Source: Patulibacter medicamentivorans
Lineage (GTDB): Bacteria > Actinomycetota > Thermoleophilia > Solirubrobacterales > Solirubrobacteraceae
Reading direction: 5' to 3'
Assembly (NCBI RefSeq): GCF_000240225.1
Contig: NZ_AGUD01000262.1
Span: forward strand, 1-38,391
DNA length: 38,391 nucleotides
Part shown: piece by piece, positions 25,830-35,154 of the stretch
How positions within the stretch are numbered: position 1 is the stretch's first letter
Layout: the number at the start of each line of letters is the position of its first letter
Translations under genes and position numbers: made by a program
The notes under the pieces: generated by a model
The model's database searches: none
The model's input: only the letters and a program-made list of their open reading frames with translations
What the model was told of the DNA's origin: nothing

Positions 25830-27736
25830 CCGCCGAGCTCCAGCCCACGACGACCCTGGGCGCCCGCGCGGCCGCCCTGGTCCTCGGGCTGCTGCTGGCC
25901 CTGGCCGCGCTGCTGCCGGTCGCCGCCCGCGCGGCGCCGCCCGCCGCGACCACGACGACCACGACCACCACCACGGCCACGCCGCTGGCCGCGACCGGCC
26001 CGGCGTCGACGGCCGGCGCGCCGCTCGCCGCGGCCACGAAGGCCGGGCCGACCGACCCCAACGGCACCGAGCAGCCGGCGTCGATGGACGCGCCGCCGGC
26101 CGGCCACCGGCTGACCGCCACGCAGGCCCGGGCGATCGCGCGCCGCGACCCCAAGCTCCGCCGGACCCAGCGCGAGCACCGCGGCAGCTACGACGACATC
26201 TTCCTCAAGGGCAAGGACCGCTGGCAGCTGTCGCTCTACGCGAAGCGGCAGAAGGGCAAGCCGCTGAAGGAGCTGGCCCAGGTCCTCGTCGACGACCGGA
26301 GCGGCCGCGTCACCGAGTCGTGGGACGGCCCCTACGTCGCCTGGACGATGGCCCGCGGCTACGACGGCGCGTTCGGTCGCTCAGTCACCAGCCCCTGGCT
26401 GTGGGGCGTCCTACTGGTCCTGTTCCTGGTCCCGTTCGTCGGCCTGCGCCCGCTGCGCGGCCCGCCGCTGGCGCTGCTGCTGCTGGCCGGGTTCACGGTC
26501 CCGCTGGCGGCCTTCAACAACGCCCGCCTGGACATCGCGGTCCCGACCAGCTTCGCGCTGCTGGCGGCCCTGCTCGCCTGGGCCCTGGCGCGCGGCCTGC
26601 GGCGGCCGCGCGGTCCCTCGCGCGATCTGGTCGTGACGCTGCCGCTCGCCGGCCTGCTGGTCCTCGGGCTGGCGCTGCTGGTCTTCCGGATCGTCCTCAA
26701 CGTCACCGACGGCAACGTGATCGACGTCGGCTACGCCGGCGTGGTCGGCGCCGACCACATCGGCCACGGCCAGCCGGTCTACGGCGCGTTCCCGAAGGGG
26801 ATCGAGGCCGGCGACACCTACGGCCCGCTCAACTACCTGCTGTACGTGCCGTTCGAGCAGCTGTGGCCGTGGAGCGGCCGCTGGGACGACCTGCCCGCCG
26901 CCCACGGCGCGGCGATCGCGTTCGATCTGCTGGCCGTCGTCGCGCTGTTCGTCGTCGGCCGCCGGCAGGAGCGCGACCGCGACGCGGGCCGCGCGCGCGG
27001 CGCCCTCTACGCCTACCTCTGGCTGGCCTGCCCGTGGAGCCTCTACTGCCTCAACAGCAACGCCAACGACGCGCTGGTCGCGGTCGGCGTGGCGCTGGTC
27101 CTGGCCGTCGGTGCGCGGCCGCTCGGGCGCGGCGTGGCGGTCGGCGTGGCCGCCGCCACCAAGATCACGCCGCTGGCGCTGTTCCCGCTGCTGGCCACCC
27201 GTCGCCCGGTCGAGCCGGACGTGCGCGTCGAGCACGGGCCGCCGTCGTGGCGCCCGTCGGCGCTCGCCTGGTTCGGGCTCGGCGCGCTGCTGGTGCTCGG
27301 CATCAGCACGCTCTGGGTGCTCCACGGCGACTCCGTGCGGCTGCTCTACGACCGCACGATCGGCTACCAGGCCGGACGCCACGCGCCGTTCACGCCCTGG
27401 GGCTTCTACGACTGGGCCGAGCCGGTCCGCAGCGAGGTCCGCTACCTGGCGGTCCTGCTCGGGGTGGCGCTGGCGTTCCTGCCCCGCCGCCACGATCTGA
27501 CCGGCACCGCGGTGCTGATGGCGGCGGTCCTGATCGCGCTCCAGATGGCCGCCGAGTACTGGTTCTACCTGTACCTGACGTGGCTGGTGCCGCTGCTGCT
27601 GGTCGGGGCGCTGGGCGACCGGACGCTGCGCTGGCCGACGAACCGGCGGCCGGCGGTGACGCCGCGCGTGCTCGGCCCGCTGCCCGAGGAGGACGCGCCC
27701 TGGGCCGCTCGCGCCCGCGAGGCCGACACGGCCTGA
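25826..27736 (+). CDS. Polytopic membrane protein, GT87/GT-C glycosyltransferase-like, with PepSY-like N-domain
   Basis: 636 residues. A hydrophobic segment at about residues 13-36 precedes a Thr/Ala linker. Next is a soluble region (about 90-175: TATQARAIARRDPKLR ... DRWQLSLYAKRQKGKPLKELAQVLVDDRSGRVTESWDG) with the pattern of a PepSY-type extracytoplasmic domain. About ten transmembrane segments follow (from WLWGVLLVLFLVPFVG onward). YGPLNYLLYVPFEQLWPW and CLNSNANDALVAVGVALVLA, followed by AATKITPLALFPLLA, resemble GT87/GT-C polyprenyl-phosphate-dependent mannosyltransferases. A catalytic aspartate is not certain. It is probably involved in envelope glycan assembly, coupled to the phosphodiesterase upstream. 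The specific reaction is unknown. Confidence 0.72.
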   Translation: MTAELQPTTTLGARAAALVLGLLLALAALLPVAARAAPPAATTTTTTTTTATPLAATGPASTAGAPLAAATKAGPTDPNGTEQPASMDAPPAGHRLTATQARAIARRDPKLRRTQREHRGSYDDIFLKGKDRWQLSLYAKRQKGKPLKELAQVLVDDRSGRVTESWDGPYVAWTMARGYDGAFGRSVTSPWLWGVLLVLFLVPFVGLRPLRGPPLALLLLAGFTVPLAAFNNARLDIAVPTSFALLAALLAWALARGLRRPRGPSRDLVVTLPLAGLLVLGLALLVFRIVLNVTDGNVIDVGYAGVVGADHIGHGQPVYGAFPKGIEAGDTYGPLNYLLYVPFEQLWPWSGRWDDLPAAHGAAIAFDLLAVVALFVVGRRQERDRDAGRARGALYAYLWLACPWSLYCLNSNANDALVAVGVALVLAVGARPLGRGVAVGVAAATKITPLALFPLLATRRPVEPDVRVEHGPPSWRPSALAWFGLGALLVLGISTLWVLHGDSVRLLYDRTIGYQAGRHAPFTPWGFYDWAEPVRSEVRYLAVLLGVALAFLPRRHDLTGTAVLMAAVLIALQMAAEYWFYLYLTWLVPLLLVGALGDRTLRWPTNRRPAVTPRVLGPLPEEDAPWAARAREADTA

Positions 27737-27742
27737 CCGGGA

Positions 27743-28552
27743 TCAGTCGATCAGGCGCGGCGAGACCTGGATCGGCAGCACCTCGGTCGACCGCAGCTTC
27801 CGCTCGCCGGTCCGGATCAGCACCGCGCACAGCCACGGATCGCCGGAGGCCGGCTCGAACCGGACCGGCAGCCGGGTCCGCATCGACTCGATCGCCAGCT
27901 CCTTGCGGACGCCGATCACCGAGTCCCGCGGGCCGCACATCCCGACGTCGGTCATGTAGGCCGTGCCCCCGGGCAGGACGCGCGCGTCGGCGGTCGGCAC
28001 GTGGGTGTGGGTGCCGACGACGGCGGTCACGCGGCCGTCCAGGTACCAGCCCATCGCGACCTTCTCGCTCGTCGCCTCGGCGTGGACGTCGACCAGCAGG
28101 TGGTCGACCCCCTGGCGGATCAGCTTCTCGACCTCGACCTCCGCCTGGGCGAACATCACCCGGCCGGGATCCAGGTGCAGGTTGCCCATCAGGTTGAGGA
28201 TCCCGAGCCGGACGCCGCCGCGCTCGACCACGCAGGCGCCGTGGCCGGGGTGCGAGGCCAGGTAGTTGGCGGGCCGCACGATCGCGTCGACGTCGTCGAG
28301 GTAGGGCCACACCTCGCGCTGGCGGAAGGCGTGGTTGCCGAGCGTGATCGCGTCGACGCCGAGCGCGAACATCTCGTCGGCGATCCGCGACGTGATCCCG
28401 ACGCCGCCGGCCGCGTTCTCGCCGTTGACGACGACGAAGGTCGGGGAGTGCTCCTCGCGCAGGGCGGGCAGCGCCGCGCGCAGCGCCTTGCGACCGACCG
28501 ATCCGATCACGTCGCCGATGAAGAGGATGGAGGTCCCGCCCGGCCCGGACAT
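27743..28552 (-). CDS. YmdB/TIGR00282 family metallophosphoesterase
   Basis: A 269-residue calcineurin-like phosphoesterase. Members of the family hydrolyse 2',3'-cyclic nucleotides or cAMP in vitro, and in Bacillus YmdB affects biofilm and motility fate. The family motifs are intact: ILFIGDVIGSVGRKAL, VVNGENAAGGVGIT, LGNHAFRQREVWPY, the ANYLASHPG stretch and LVDVHAEATSEKVAMGW. GTHTHVPTADARVLPGGTAYMTDVGM ends the core. The start at ATG 28552 (MSGPGGTSILFIGD) is chosen because the family begins there; the frame-open extension to 28705 is not supported. It faces the membrane gene, with only 6 bp between the stops. Confidence 0.93.
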   Translation of the reverse strand: MSGPGGTSILFIGDVIGSVGRKALRAALPALREEHSPTFVVVNGENAAGGVGITSRIADEMFALGVDAITLGNHAFRQREVWPYLDDVDAIVRPANYLASHPGHGACVVERGGVRLGILNLMGNLHLDPGRVMFAQAEVEVEKLIRQGVDHLLVDVHAEATSEKVAMGWYLDGRVTAVVGTHTHVPTADARVLPGGTAYMTDVGMCGPRDSVIGVRKELAIESMRTRLPVRFEPASGDPWLCAVLIRTGERKLRSTEVLPIQVSPRLID

Positions 28553-28677
28553 CGGGCGAGTGTCGCAGCCCGTCGACGCCCGGCGCGGCCCGCGGTGGCG
28601 ACGGTCGGCCCGTCGCTTCACCGCGTATGAATGAATGTGCGTGCCGCGGGAGGAGAGGCCGCCCGCGCTCGCACCAC

Positions 28678-29415
28678 GTGGCTGCCACCGACCCGATCCC
28701 GTCACCGACCGGCCCGGCCCTGCGCGCCGAGGGCCTGGTCCGCCGCTACGGCTCCCGGACGGCCCTGCACGGGGTCACCGTCGCGGCGGACGCCGGCGAG
28801 GTCGTCGCGATCCTCGGTCCCAACGGCGCCGGCAAGACGACCCTGCTGTCGCTGCTGGCCGGGCTCCAGGACCCCGACGCCGGCAGCGTCGGCCGTCCCG
28901 CGCGCGAGATCGGCTGGGTCCCCCAGCAGCCCGCCGTCTACCGCCGGCTGAGCGTCCGCCAGAACCTGGAGCTGTTCGCCCGTCTCGACGACGTGCCGGA
29001 CGCGCCGGCGCGGGTCACGCGGATGCTCGAGCAGGCGGGCCTGGCCGACCGCGCCGGCGACCTGGTCGGGTCGCTCTCGGGCGGCGGCCAGCAGCGGGTC
29101 AACGTCGCCGTCGGGCTGCTGGCCGATCCCCCGGTGGTGCTGCTCGACGAGCCCTCCGCCAGCCTCGACCCGCGCCAGCGCGAGCGGATGTGGCGGTTCC
29201 TGACCGGCCTGGCGGCCGACGGCCGCGCGGTCGTCTTCTCGACCCACGACGTCGCCGAGGCCGAGCGCTACGCCGACCGCGTCGTCGTCCTGGTCGACGG
29301 CCGGATCGCCTTCGACGGCCCGCCGGCCGCGCTCGCCGAGACCGCCGACGGCGACCTGCTGCGAGCCTTCGTCGACCTGGTCGAGCGGACCGTCCCCGAC
29401 GAGGAGCCGGCGTGA
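28678..29415 (+). CDS. ABC transporter ATP-binding protein
   Basis: ATPase subunit of an ABC exporter, of the DrrA/CcmA-like single-domain type. Starting at GTG 28678 it has 245 residues; an in-frame ATG at 28627 would add 17 unconserved residues. Motifs are Walker A GPNGAGKTT, Q-loop WVPQQPAVYRRLSVRQNL, signature LSGGGQQRVNVAVGLL (extra G and Q compared with LSGGQ), Walker B VVLLDEPSASLD and the H-loop STHD. A purine-rich AGGAGAGG lies 20 nt before the GTG, too far for normal initiation, so the start is uncertain. It overlaps the permease gene by 4 nt (GTGA). Confidence 0.88.
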   Translation: MAATDPIPSPTGPALRAEGLVRRYGSRTALHGVTVAADAGEVVAILGPNGAGKTTLLSLLAGLQDPDAGSVGRPAREIGWVPQQPAVYRRLSVRQNLELFARLDDVPDAPARVTRMLEQAGLADRAGDLVGSLSGGGQQRVNVAVGLLADPPVVLLDEPSASLDPRQRERMWRFLTGLAADGRAVVFSTHDVAEAERYADRVVVLVDGRIAFDGPPAALAETADGDLLRAFVDLVERTVPDEEPA

Positions 29416-30788
29416 GCGGCTGGCGCAGCCTCGGCCCGCTGGCCGCCAAGGACGCCCGGATCCTGCGCCGCTCGCCGCTGCTGATCGGCCTGCTGGTCGT
29501 CTACCCGCTGGCGGTCGCGCTGCTGCTCGGCCTGGCGCTCTCGCGCGGGCCGGCCGAGCCGAAGGTGGCGCTGGTCAACCAGGTGCCGGCCGCCGGCAGC
29601 ACCGTCGACCTCGGCGGCGAGACGCTCGACGCGCGCACCTACGCGCTGCGGCTGATGAAGGACACGCGTCCGGTCAGCGTCGCGACCCGCGAGCAGGCCG
29701 TGCGGATGGTCCGCGACGGCGACGTGGTCGGCGCGATCGTGATCCCGCCCGACACCGTCGAGCAGCTGCGCGGCGTGCTGTCGCTCAACGGCGCCCGCAA
29801 GCTGCCGACGATCGAGGTCCTGACCAACGACGCCGACCCCGTCCGGGCCCGGGCCCTGCGCGAGCTGATCCAGGCGCGGCTGGCCGCCGCCAACGCCGAG
29901 ATCGGCAAGCGGCTGATCGGGGTCGGCGGCAGCTACCTCGGCGTCCTGCTGAACGGTGGGAACCTGCGGCTGCTGGGCCTGTCGGGCGACATCCTCGGGC
30001 TCCGGCAGGCGTCCGACATCCTCCGCCGTGCGGCGGCCGAGCTGCCGGCTGGCCGTTCGCGCAGCGACGTCGAGCGGGTCGGCAGGTTCGCCCAGCTGGC
30101 CGTCGACAACCTGGCCTTCGCGGTCCCGATCCTCGACTCGATCGCCGACCCGATCCGGATCCACCGCTCGAGCGTGACCGGCCCGGCGGTCTCGCTGGAC
30201 GTCTACGCCGCCGCCGTCGCGACCACCGTCTCGCTGCTGCTGGTGGCGACGCTGCTCGGGGCCGGGCTGGTGGCCCTCGAGCGCGAGGAGCGGACCTTCG
30301 GGCGGCTCGTCCGGGCCGCCGTCCGCCCCGGCGTCCTGCTCGGCTCCAAGACGCTGCTGGCGGGCGCGACCGGCGCCATCGTCGGCCTGCTGGTCGCGGG
30401 CGGGCTGGCGATCTTCCTCGGCCTCGACCCGGCGCGGATCCCGCTCTGGCTGGTGGCCGCCGCCGCGACCGGGATCGCCTGCGGCGGGCTCGGCGTCGCG
30501 CTCGGGGCGCTGGCGCCCGAGGTCCGCGCCGCCAGCCTGCTGGCGATCCTGCTGCTGGTGCCGGTGGTCGTGATCGGCCTGGTCCCCGAGGGGACGGTCT
30601 CGTCGCTGGTCGGGACCGTGATCGACGTCGTCTCCGGCGCGTTCCCGTTCCGGCCCGGCCTGCGGCTGGTGACCGCGGCGCTCGAGCACGGCGCGTTCTG
30701 GGCGCCGCTGCTGCACCTGCTGCTGCTGGCCGCGGCCTGGGGCGCGATCGCTCGGGTCGCGATCGTCCGCAGCGGCGCGCGCGGCTGA
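29412..30788 (+). CDS. ABC-2 type transporter permease
   Basis: Membrane subunit partnering the preceding ATPase. 458 residues. The ABC-2 exporter layout is clear: one N-terminal helix (LLIGLLVVYPLAVALLLGLAL), a large extracytoplasmic domain (about residues 45-255) and then five or six helices. These begin VATTVSLLLVATLLGAGLVALEREERTFGRLV; the ERE-E-TFG region is the conserved cytoplasmic coupling helix. Later segments are ATGAIVGLLVAGGLAIFLG and AASLLAILLLVPVVVIGLV. The large external domain before the helices is the YhgE/Pip-like arrangement found in export of lipids or polymers. The cargo is unknown. It starts at GTG by overlap. Confidence 0.84.
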   Translation: MSGWRSLGPLAAKDARILRRSPLLIGLLVVYPLAVALLLGLALSRGPAEPKVALVNQVPAAGSTVDLGGETLDARTYALRLMKDTRPVSVATREQAVRMVRDGDVVGAIVIPPDTVEQLRGVLSLNGARKLPTIEVLTNDADPVRARALRELIQARLAAANAEIGKRLIGVGGSYLGVLLNGGNLRLLGLSGDILGLRQASDILRRAAAELPAGRSRSDVERVGRFAQLAVDNLAFAVPILDSIADPIRIHRSSVTGPAVSLDVYAAAVATTVSLLLVATLLGAGLVALEREERTFGRLVRAAVRPGVLLGSKTLLAGATGAIVGLLVAGGLAIFLGLDPARIPLWLVAAAATGIACGGLGVALGALAPEVRAASLLAILLLVPVVVIGLVPEGTVSSLVGTVIDVVSGAFPFRPGLRLVTAALEHGAFWAPLLHLLLLAAAWGAIARVAIVRSGARG

Positions 30789-30814
30789 GCCCGAGCGACC
30801 GAGCGACCGACGGC

Positions 30815-30820
30815 TACGAT
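30815..30820 (+). promoter_or_regulatory. Candidate -10 box of hemB (TACGAT), leaderless start
   Basis: TACGAT, six bases, then the hemB ATG, without any Shine-Dalgarno. The spacing implies transcription starting at the ATG. Confidence 0.45.
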
Positions 30821-30826
30821 CGGTCG

Positions 30827-31800
<974 letters not shown>

Positions 31801-31804
<4 letters not shown>

Positions 31805-32580
31805 CGGCGCCGCGGCGCCAGCACCGGGCAGCTGTCGCAGCGCTCGCAGGACGCGTCGCGGTAGCTCAGGCAGCAGGTCGCGCGGTAGCCGAACGACGCG
31901 CCGTCGCGGAGCTCGAACGCGACCGGCACCCGCAGCGGGCTCGCCGGAGCCATGATCGCGGCGGCCATCCCCCAGGCCGCGTCCCGCCGTCCGGTCAGGT
32001 CGCCGACGTGGCCGAGCGCCTGGACGACCCGGTCGCCGACCGACCGCCACGCGACCCGCGCCCGCCGCAGGCCGCTCGCGTCGACGGCCGCCACCAGCGG
32101 GCCGCAGACGGCGATCAGCTCGTCGCGGGCCGCCGCCAGCAGCGCCGGCTCGTCGGCCGCCACCCGCGCGTCCGGATGCCCGGCGTCGCGATCCCCGGCC
32201 CGGCAGTGGAACGCGGTCCCGCGCGGGCGGACCGCGGCCGCCTGGCCCTCCGGCCCGATCAGGACGTCGACCGAGGCCGGGTCGAGCCGCGGCACGCGGC
32301 CGGCCAGCAGCAGCGTCGCGGCGACCAGCTCGGCGACGTACCAGGCGCGAGCCTCGATCATCCAGAGCGCGCCCGCCACCCGTCCGGGCGCGTTGCGCGA
32401 CGCCGGCTCCAGCTGCGCCGCCAGCCGCGAGCGGTCGTCGGCGATCGCGTCGGCGGGCTCCCACCCCGCCGCGTCGCCCGCGACGGGCGGCTGGCCGCCG
32501 GCGGTGATCGCGGCCGCCTGGCGGAGCGTCCGCCGCAGCGGTGGCTCGACGGCGACGGGGTTGCGGGTGATGTCCAGCAC
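31801..32580 (-). CDS. FhuF-like 2Fe-2S protein (ferric-siderophore reductase type)
   Basis: A 259-residue protein starting at GTG 32580. The C-terminal motif TCCLSYRDASCERCDSCP contains the paired CC followed by CxxC that binds the [2Fe-2S] cluster in FhuF-type reductases, which release iron from siderophores. The middle region (WYVAELVAATLLLAGRVPRLD, the glycine-rich strand region and AFHCRAGDRD) fits the FhuF/IucA-like C-terminal family. Its location among haem genes suggests iron supply for haem synthesis, which is inference. There is no signal peptide, so it is cytoplasmic. The stop codon overlaps that of hemB on the opposite strand. Confidence 0.82.
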
Positions 32581-32778
32581 GGGGTCGCAGGACGGCTCGA
32601 TCGGCCGCGCTCGCGGGCCGACCGTCCTGGGCCGGCCCCGACGTCGGGTACCCTAACTGGTGGCGGCCGAGATCCCGTCGGCGGCGCGCATCCCTACCAT
32701 GGATGGACGTGCCTCCGGTCCGTCGCGCCCTCCCCGCGCGCACGTCCTCCGACCCGCACGCCCGACGCGAGGAGCCTC

Positions 32779-33870
32779 ATGGCCACCAGTGACAAGACGG
32801 CGATCCCGAAGGTCCGCAGCCGCAAGGACGGCGCCGCGGTCCCGCTCGACGAGACCGACAAGCGCCTGCTCGACCTGCTCCAGGGCTCGTTCCCGCTGGT
32901 GCCGCGCCCCTACGCGGAGATCGCCGTCGCGGCCGGTCTCACCGAGGACGAGGTCATCGCCCGCACCGACCGCCTGGTGCAGGACCGGATCATCCGCCAG
33001 GTCACGCCGATCTACGACACCCGCGCGTTCGGCTACGGCTCGATGCTGGTGGCGGCCAAGGTCGATCCCGAGAACCCCTGGCGCTCGGCCAAGATCATCA
33101 ACGCCCATCCCGGCGTCAGCCACAACTACCTGCGCAACCACGACTTCAACATGTGGTTCACGCTGGCGGTCGAGGAGGACTCCCGCCTGGGCCTGCAGGG
33201 CACGCTCGACGTGCTCCAGGAGCTGACCGGCGCCGAGTCGATCCGCCAGCTGCCGACGCTGCAGCTGTTCAAGATCCGGATGGACCTGCAGCTGAGCGGC
33301 GACACCAAGTCGCTCGCCACCGCCGGCGAGGCGGTCGCCCCGGCCGAGACCGAGCGCCAGGCCTACGACGAGTTCGACAAGAAGGTCGTCCGCGCCACGC
33401 AGGGCGACCTGCCGGTGATCGCCGAGCCGTTCGCACCGGCGGCCGAGGAGCTGGGGATCTCGGTCGCCGCGCTGCTCGAGCACCTCGAGGGGATGACCGA
33501 GCGCAAGCTGCTGCGGCGGGTCGCCGCGATCCTCTTCCACCGTCGCGCGGGCTTCAGCGCCAACGGCATGGGGGTCTGGCAGGTCGACCCGGACCGGATC
33601 GAGGAGATCGGGATCCGGATGGCCGCCTACCGCGGGATCAGCCACTGCTACCAGCGGCCGACCTACGCGGACTGGAAGTACCAGGTCTTCACGATGGCCC
33701 ACGGCCGCTCCAAGGAGGAGTGCGACGCGATCCTCGACGCGATCGCGGACGAGGTCGACGGGATCGAGGACCGGGCGACGCTCTACAGCTCGACCGAGTT
33801 CAAGAAGATCCGGCTGCTGTACTTCACCGAGGCCTTCCGGGCCTGGGAGCACGAGCACGCCGGCGTCTAG
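32779..33870 (+). CDS. Fused siroheme decarboxylase (AhbA-AhbB-like), Lrp/AsnC fold
   Basis: 363 residues made of two consecutive Lrp/AsnC-type units. Unit 1 is about residues 20-180 (LDETDKRLLDLLQGSFPLVPRPYAEIAVAAGL, then IIRQVTPIYDTRAFGY, and HNYLRNHDFNMWFTLAVEE). Unit 2 is about 195-360 (EFDKKVVRATQGDLPVIAEPF, LLRRVAAILFHRRAGFSANG, ISHCYQRPTYADWKYQVFTMAHG, then EFKKIRLLYF). These are the signatures of AhbA/AhbB and NirDLGH proteins, which decarboxylate siroheme to didecarboxysiroheme in alternative haem or haem d1 synthesis. A separate annotation would be Lrp-like regulator, but FPLVPRPYA, HNYLRNHDFNMWF and RPTYADW favour the enzyme. ATG 32779 has GAGGAG about 5 nt upstream. hemL begins directly after its stop. 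Confidence 0.8.
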   Translation: MATSDKTAIPKVRSRKDGAAVPLDETDKRLLDLLQGSFPLVPRPYAEIAVAAGLTEDEVIARTDRLVQDRIIRQVTPIYDTRAFGYGSMLVAAKVDPENPWRSAKIINAHPGVSHNYLRNHDFNMWFTLAVEEDSRLGLQGTLDVLQELTGAESIRQLPTLQLFKIRMDLQLSGDTKSLATAGEAVAPAETERQAYDEFDKKVVRATQGDLPVIAEPFAPAAEELGISVAALLEHLEGMTERKLLRRVAAILFHRRAGFSANGMGVWQVDPDRIEEIGIRMAAYRGISHCYQRPTYADWKYQVFTMAHGRSKEECDAILDAIADEVDGIEDRATLYSSTEFKKIRLLYFTEAFRAWEHEHAGV

Positions 33871-35154
33871 ATGACCGTCTCGCTGACCGACGCGAAGTCC
33901 GCCGAGCTCTTCGCGCGCGCCAGCCGGGTGCTGCCCGGCGGCGTCAACTCGCCGGTTCGGGCGATGCGCTCGATCGGCCGCGATCCGCTGTTCGTCGAGC
34001 GCGCCGAGGGCGTCGACCTGATCGACGTCGACGGCAACCGCTTCGTCGACTGGGTCTGCTCGTGGGGGCCGCTGATCCACGGCCACGCCCACCCGCAGAT
34101 CCTGACCGCGATCCACGAGGCCGCGGCCGCCGGCACCACCTTCGGCGCGCCGACCGCGCTCGAGGTCGAGCTGGCCGAGGAGGTCGTCCGCCGCGTTCCC
34201 TCGGTCGAGATGCTGCGGATGACCTCGTCCGGCACCGAGGCCTCGATGAGCGCGATCCGGCTGGCGCGTGCCGCCACCGGCCGCGAGGTCGTCGTCAAGT
34301 TCGCCGGCGCCTACCACGGCCACGTCGACGGCCTGCTGGCCGACGCGGGCTCGGGCCTGGCGACGCAGGGCATCCCGGCCTCGGCCGGCGTCCTGGAGTC
34401 CGCGACCCGCGCCACCGTGGTCGTGCCGTGGAACGACGTCGCCGCGGTCGAGGAGGCGTTCGCGCGCCACGACGTCGCCGCGCTGATCGCCGAGCCCTAC
34501 CCCGCCAACATGGGCCTGGTGCTGCCCGAGCCGGGCTTCCTGGCCCGGCTGCGGGAGCTGACCGAGGCCCACGGCGCGCTGCTGATCTTCGACGAGGTCA
34601 TCTCCGGCTTCCGCGTCGCCCCCGGCGGCGCGCAGGAGCTCTCCGACGTGACGCCCGACCTGACCGTGATGGGCAAGGTCATCGGCGGCGGCCTGCCGGC
34701 GGCGGCGTTCGGCGGCTCGCAGGCGCTGATGGAGCGGCTGGCACCGGTCGGCGACGTCTACCAGGCCGGCACGCTGTCCGGCAATCCGCTGGCGGTCGCG
34801 GCCGGCCTCGCCTCGCTGCGGATGCTGGACGAGACCGCCTACCTGCGCCTGTCCGAGACCACCGAGGCGCTGGCTACCGGCCTCCGCGAGGCCGCCGGCG
34901 ACCGTCCGGTCCAGGTCGCCAGCGTCGGCGGCCTGGTGACGGTCTTCTTCAGCGAGCAGCCCGTCCGCGACTACGCCGACGCGCGCCGCTGCGACCACGA
35001 GGCCTACGCCCGCTGGTGCCGGGGCCTGCTCGCGCGCGGGGTCTACGCCCCGCCGTCGGGCTACGAGGCCTGGTTCGTGTCGCTGGCCCACGCGCCGGAG
35101 CACGTCGCTCGCACGCTCGAGGCCGCCGCCGCCGCCTTCGAGGTCGCCTGGTGA
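33871..35154 (+). CDS. hemL: Glutamate-1-semialdehyde 2,1-aminomutase
   Basis: PLP enzyme converting glutamate-1-semialdehyde to 5-aminolevulinate, the last step of the C5 route. The 427-residue length is normal. Visible are ARASRVLPGGVNSPVRAM, DVDGNRFVDWVCSWGPLIHGHAHP, MTSSGTEASMSAIRLARAATGR, FAGAYHGHVDGLL, IFDEVISGFRVAPGGAQEL, the PLP-lysine motif VMGKVIGGGLPAAAFGG, and GTLSGNPLAVAAGLA. The C5 route is the usual one in actinobacteria without HemA-type ALA synthase. The ATG follows the stop of the siroheme decarboxylase gene immediately, and the next gene overlaps it by GTGA. Confidence 0.97.
   Translation: MTVSLTDAKSAELFARASRVLPGGVNSPVRAMRSIGRDPLFVERAEGVDLIDVDGNRFVDWVCSWGPLIHGHAHPQILTAIHEAAAAGTTFGAPTALEVELAEEVVRRVPSVEMLRMTSSGTEASMSAIRLARAATGREVVVKFAGAYHGHVDGLLADAGSGLATQGIPASAGVLESATRATVVVPWNDVAAVEEAFARHDVAALIAEPYPANMGLVLPEPGFLARLRELTEAHGALLIFDEVISGFRVAPGGAQELSDVTPDLTVMGKVIGGGLPAAAFGGSQALMERLAPVGDVYQAGTLSGNPLAVAAGLASLRMLDETAYLRLSETTEALATGLREAAGDRPVQVASVGGLVTVFFSEQPVRDYADARRCDHEAYARWCRGLLARGVYAPPSGYEAWFVSLAHAPEHVARTLEAAAAAFEVAW

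Noticed and set aside
32660-33226. Plus-strand ORF from GTG 32660 ahead of the siroheme-decarboxylase-like gene
   Set aside because: A frame-shifted shadow of the real gene; its translation has no family features.
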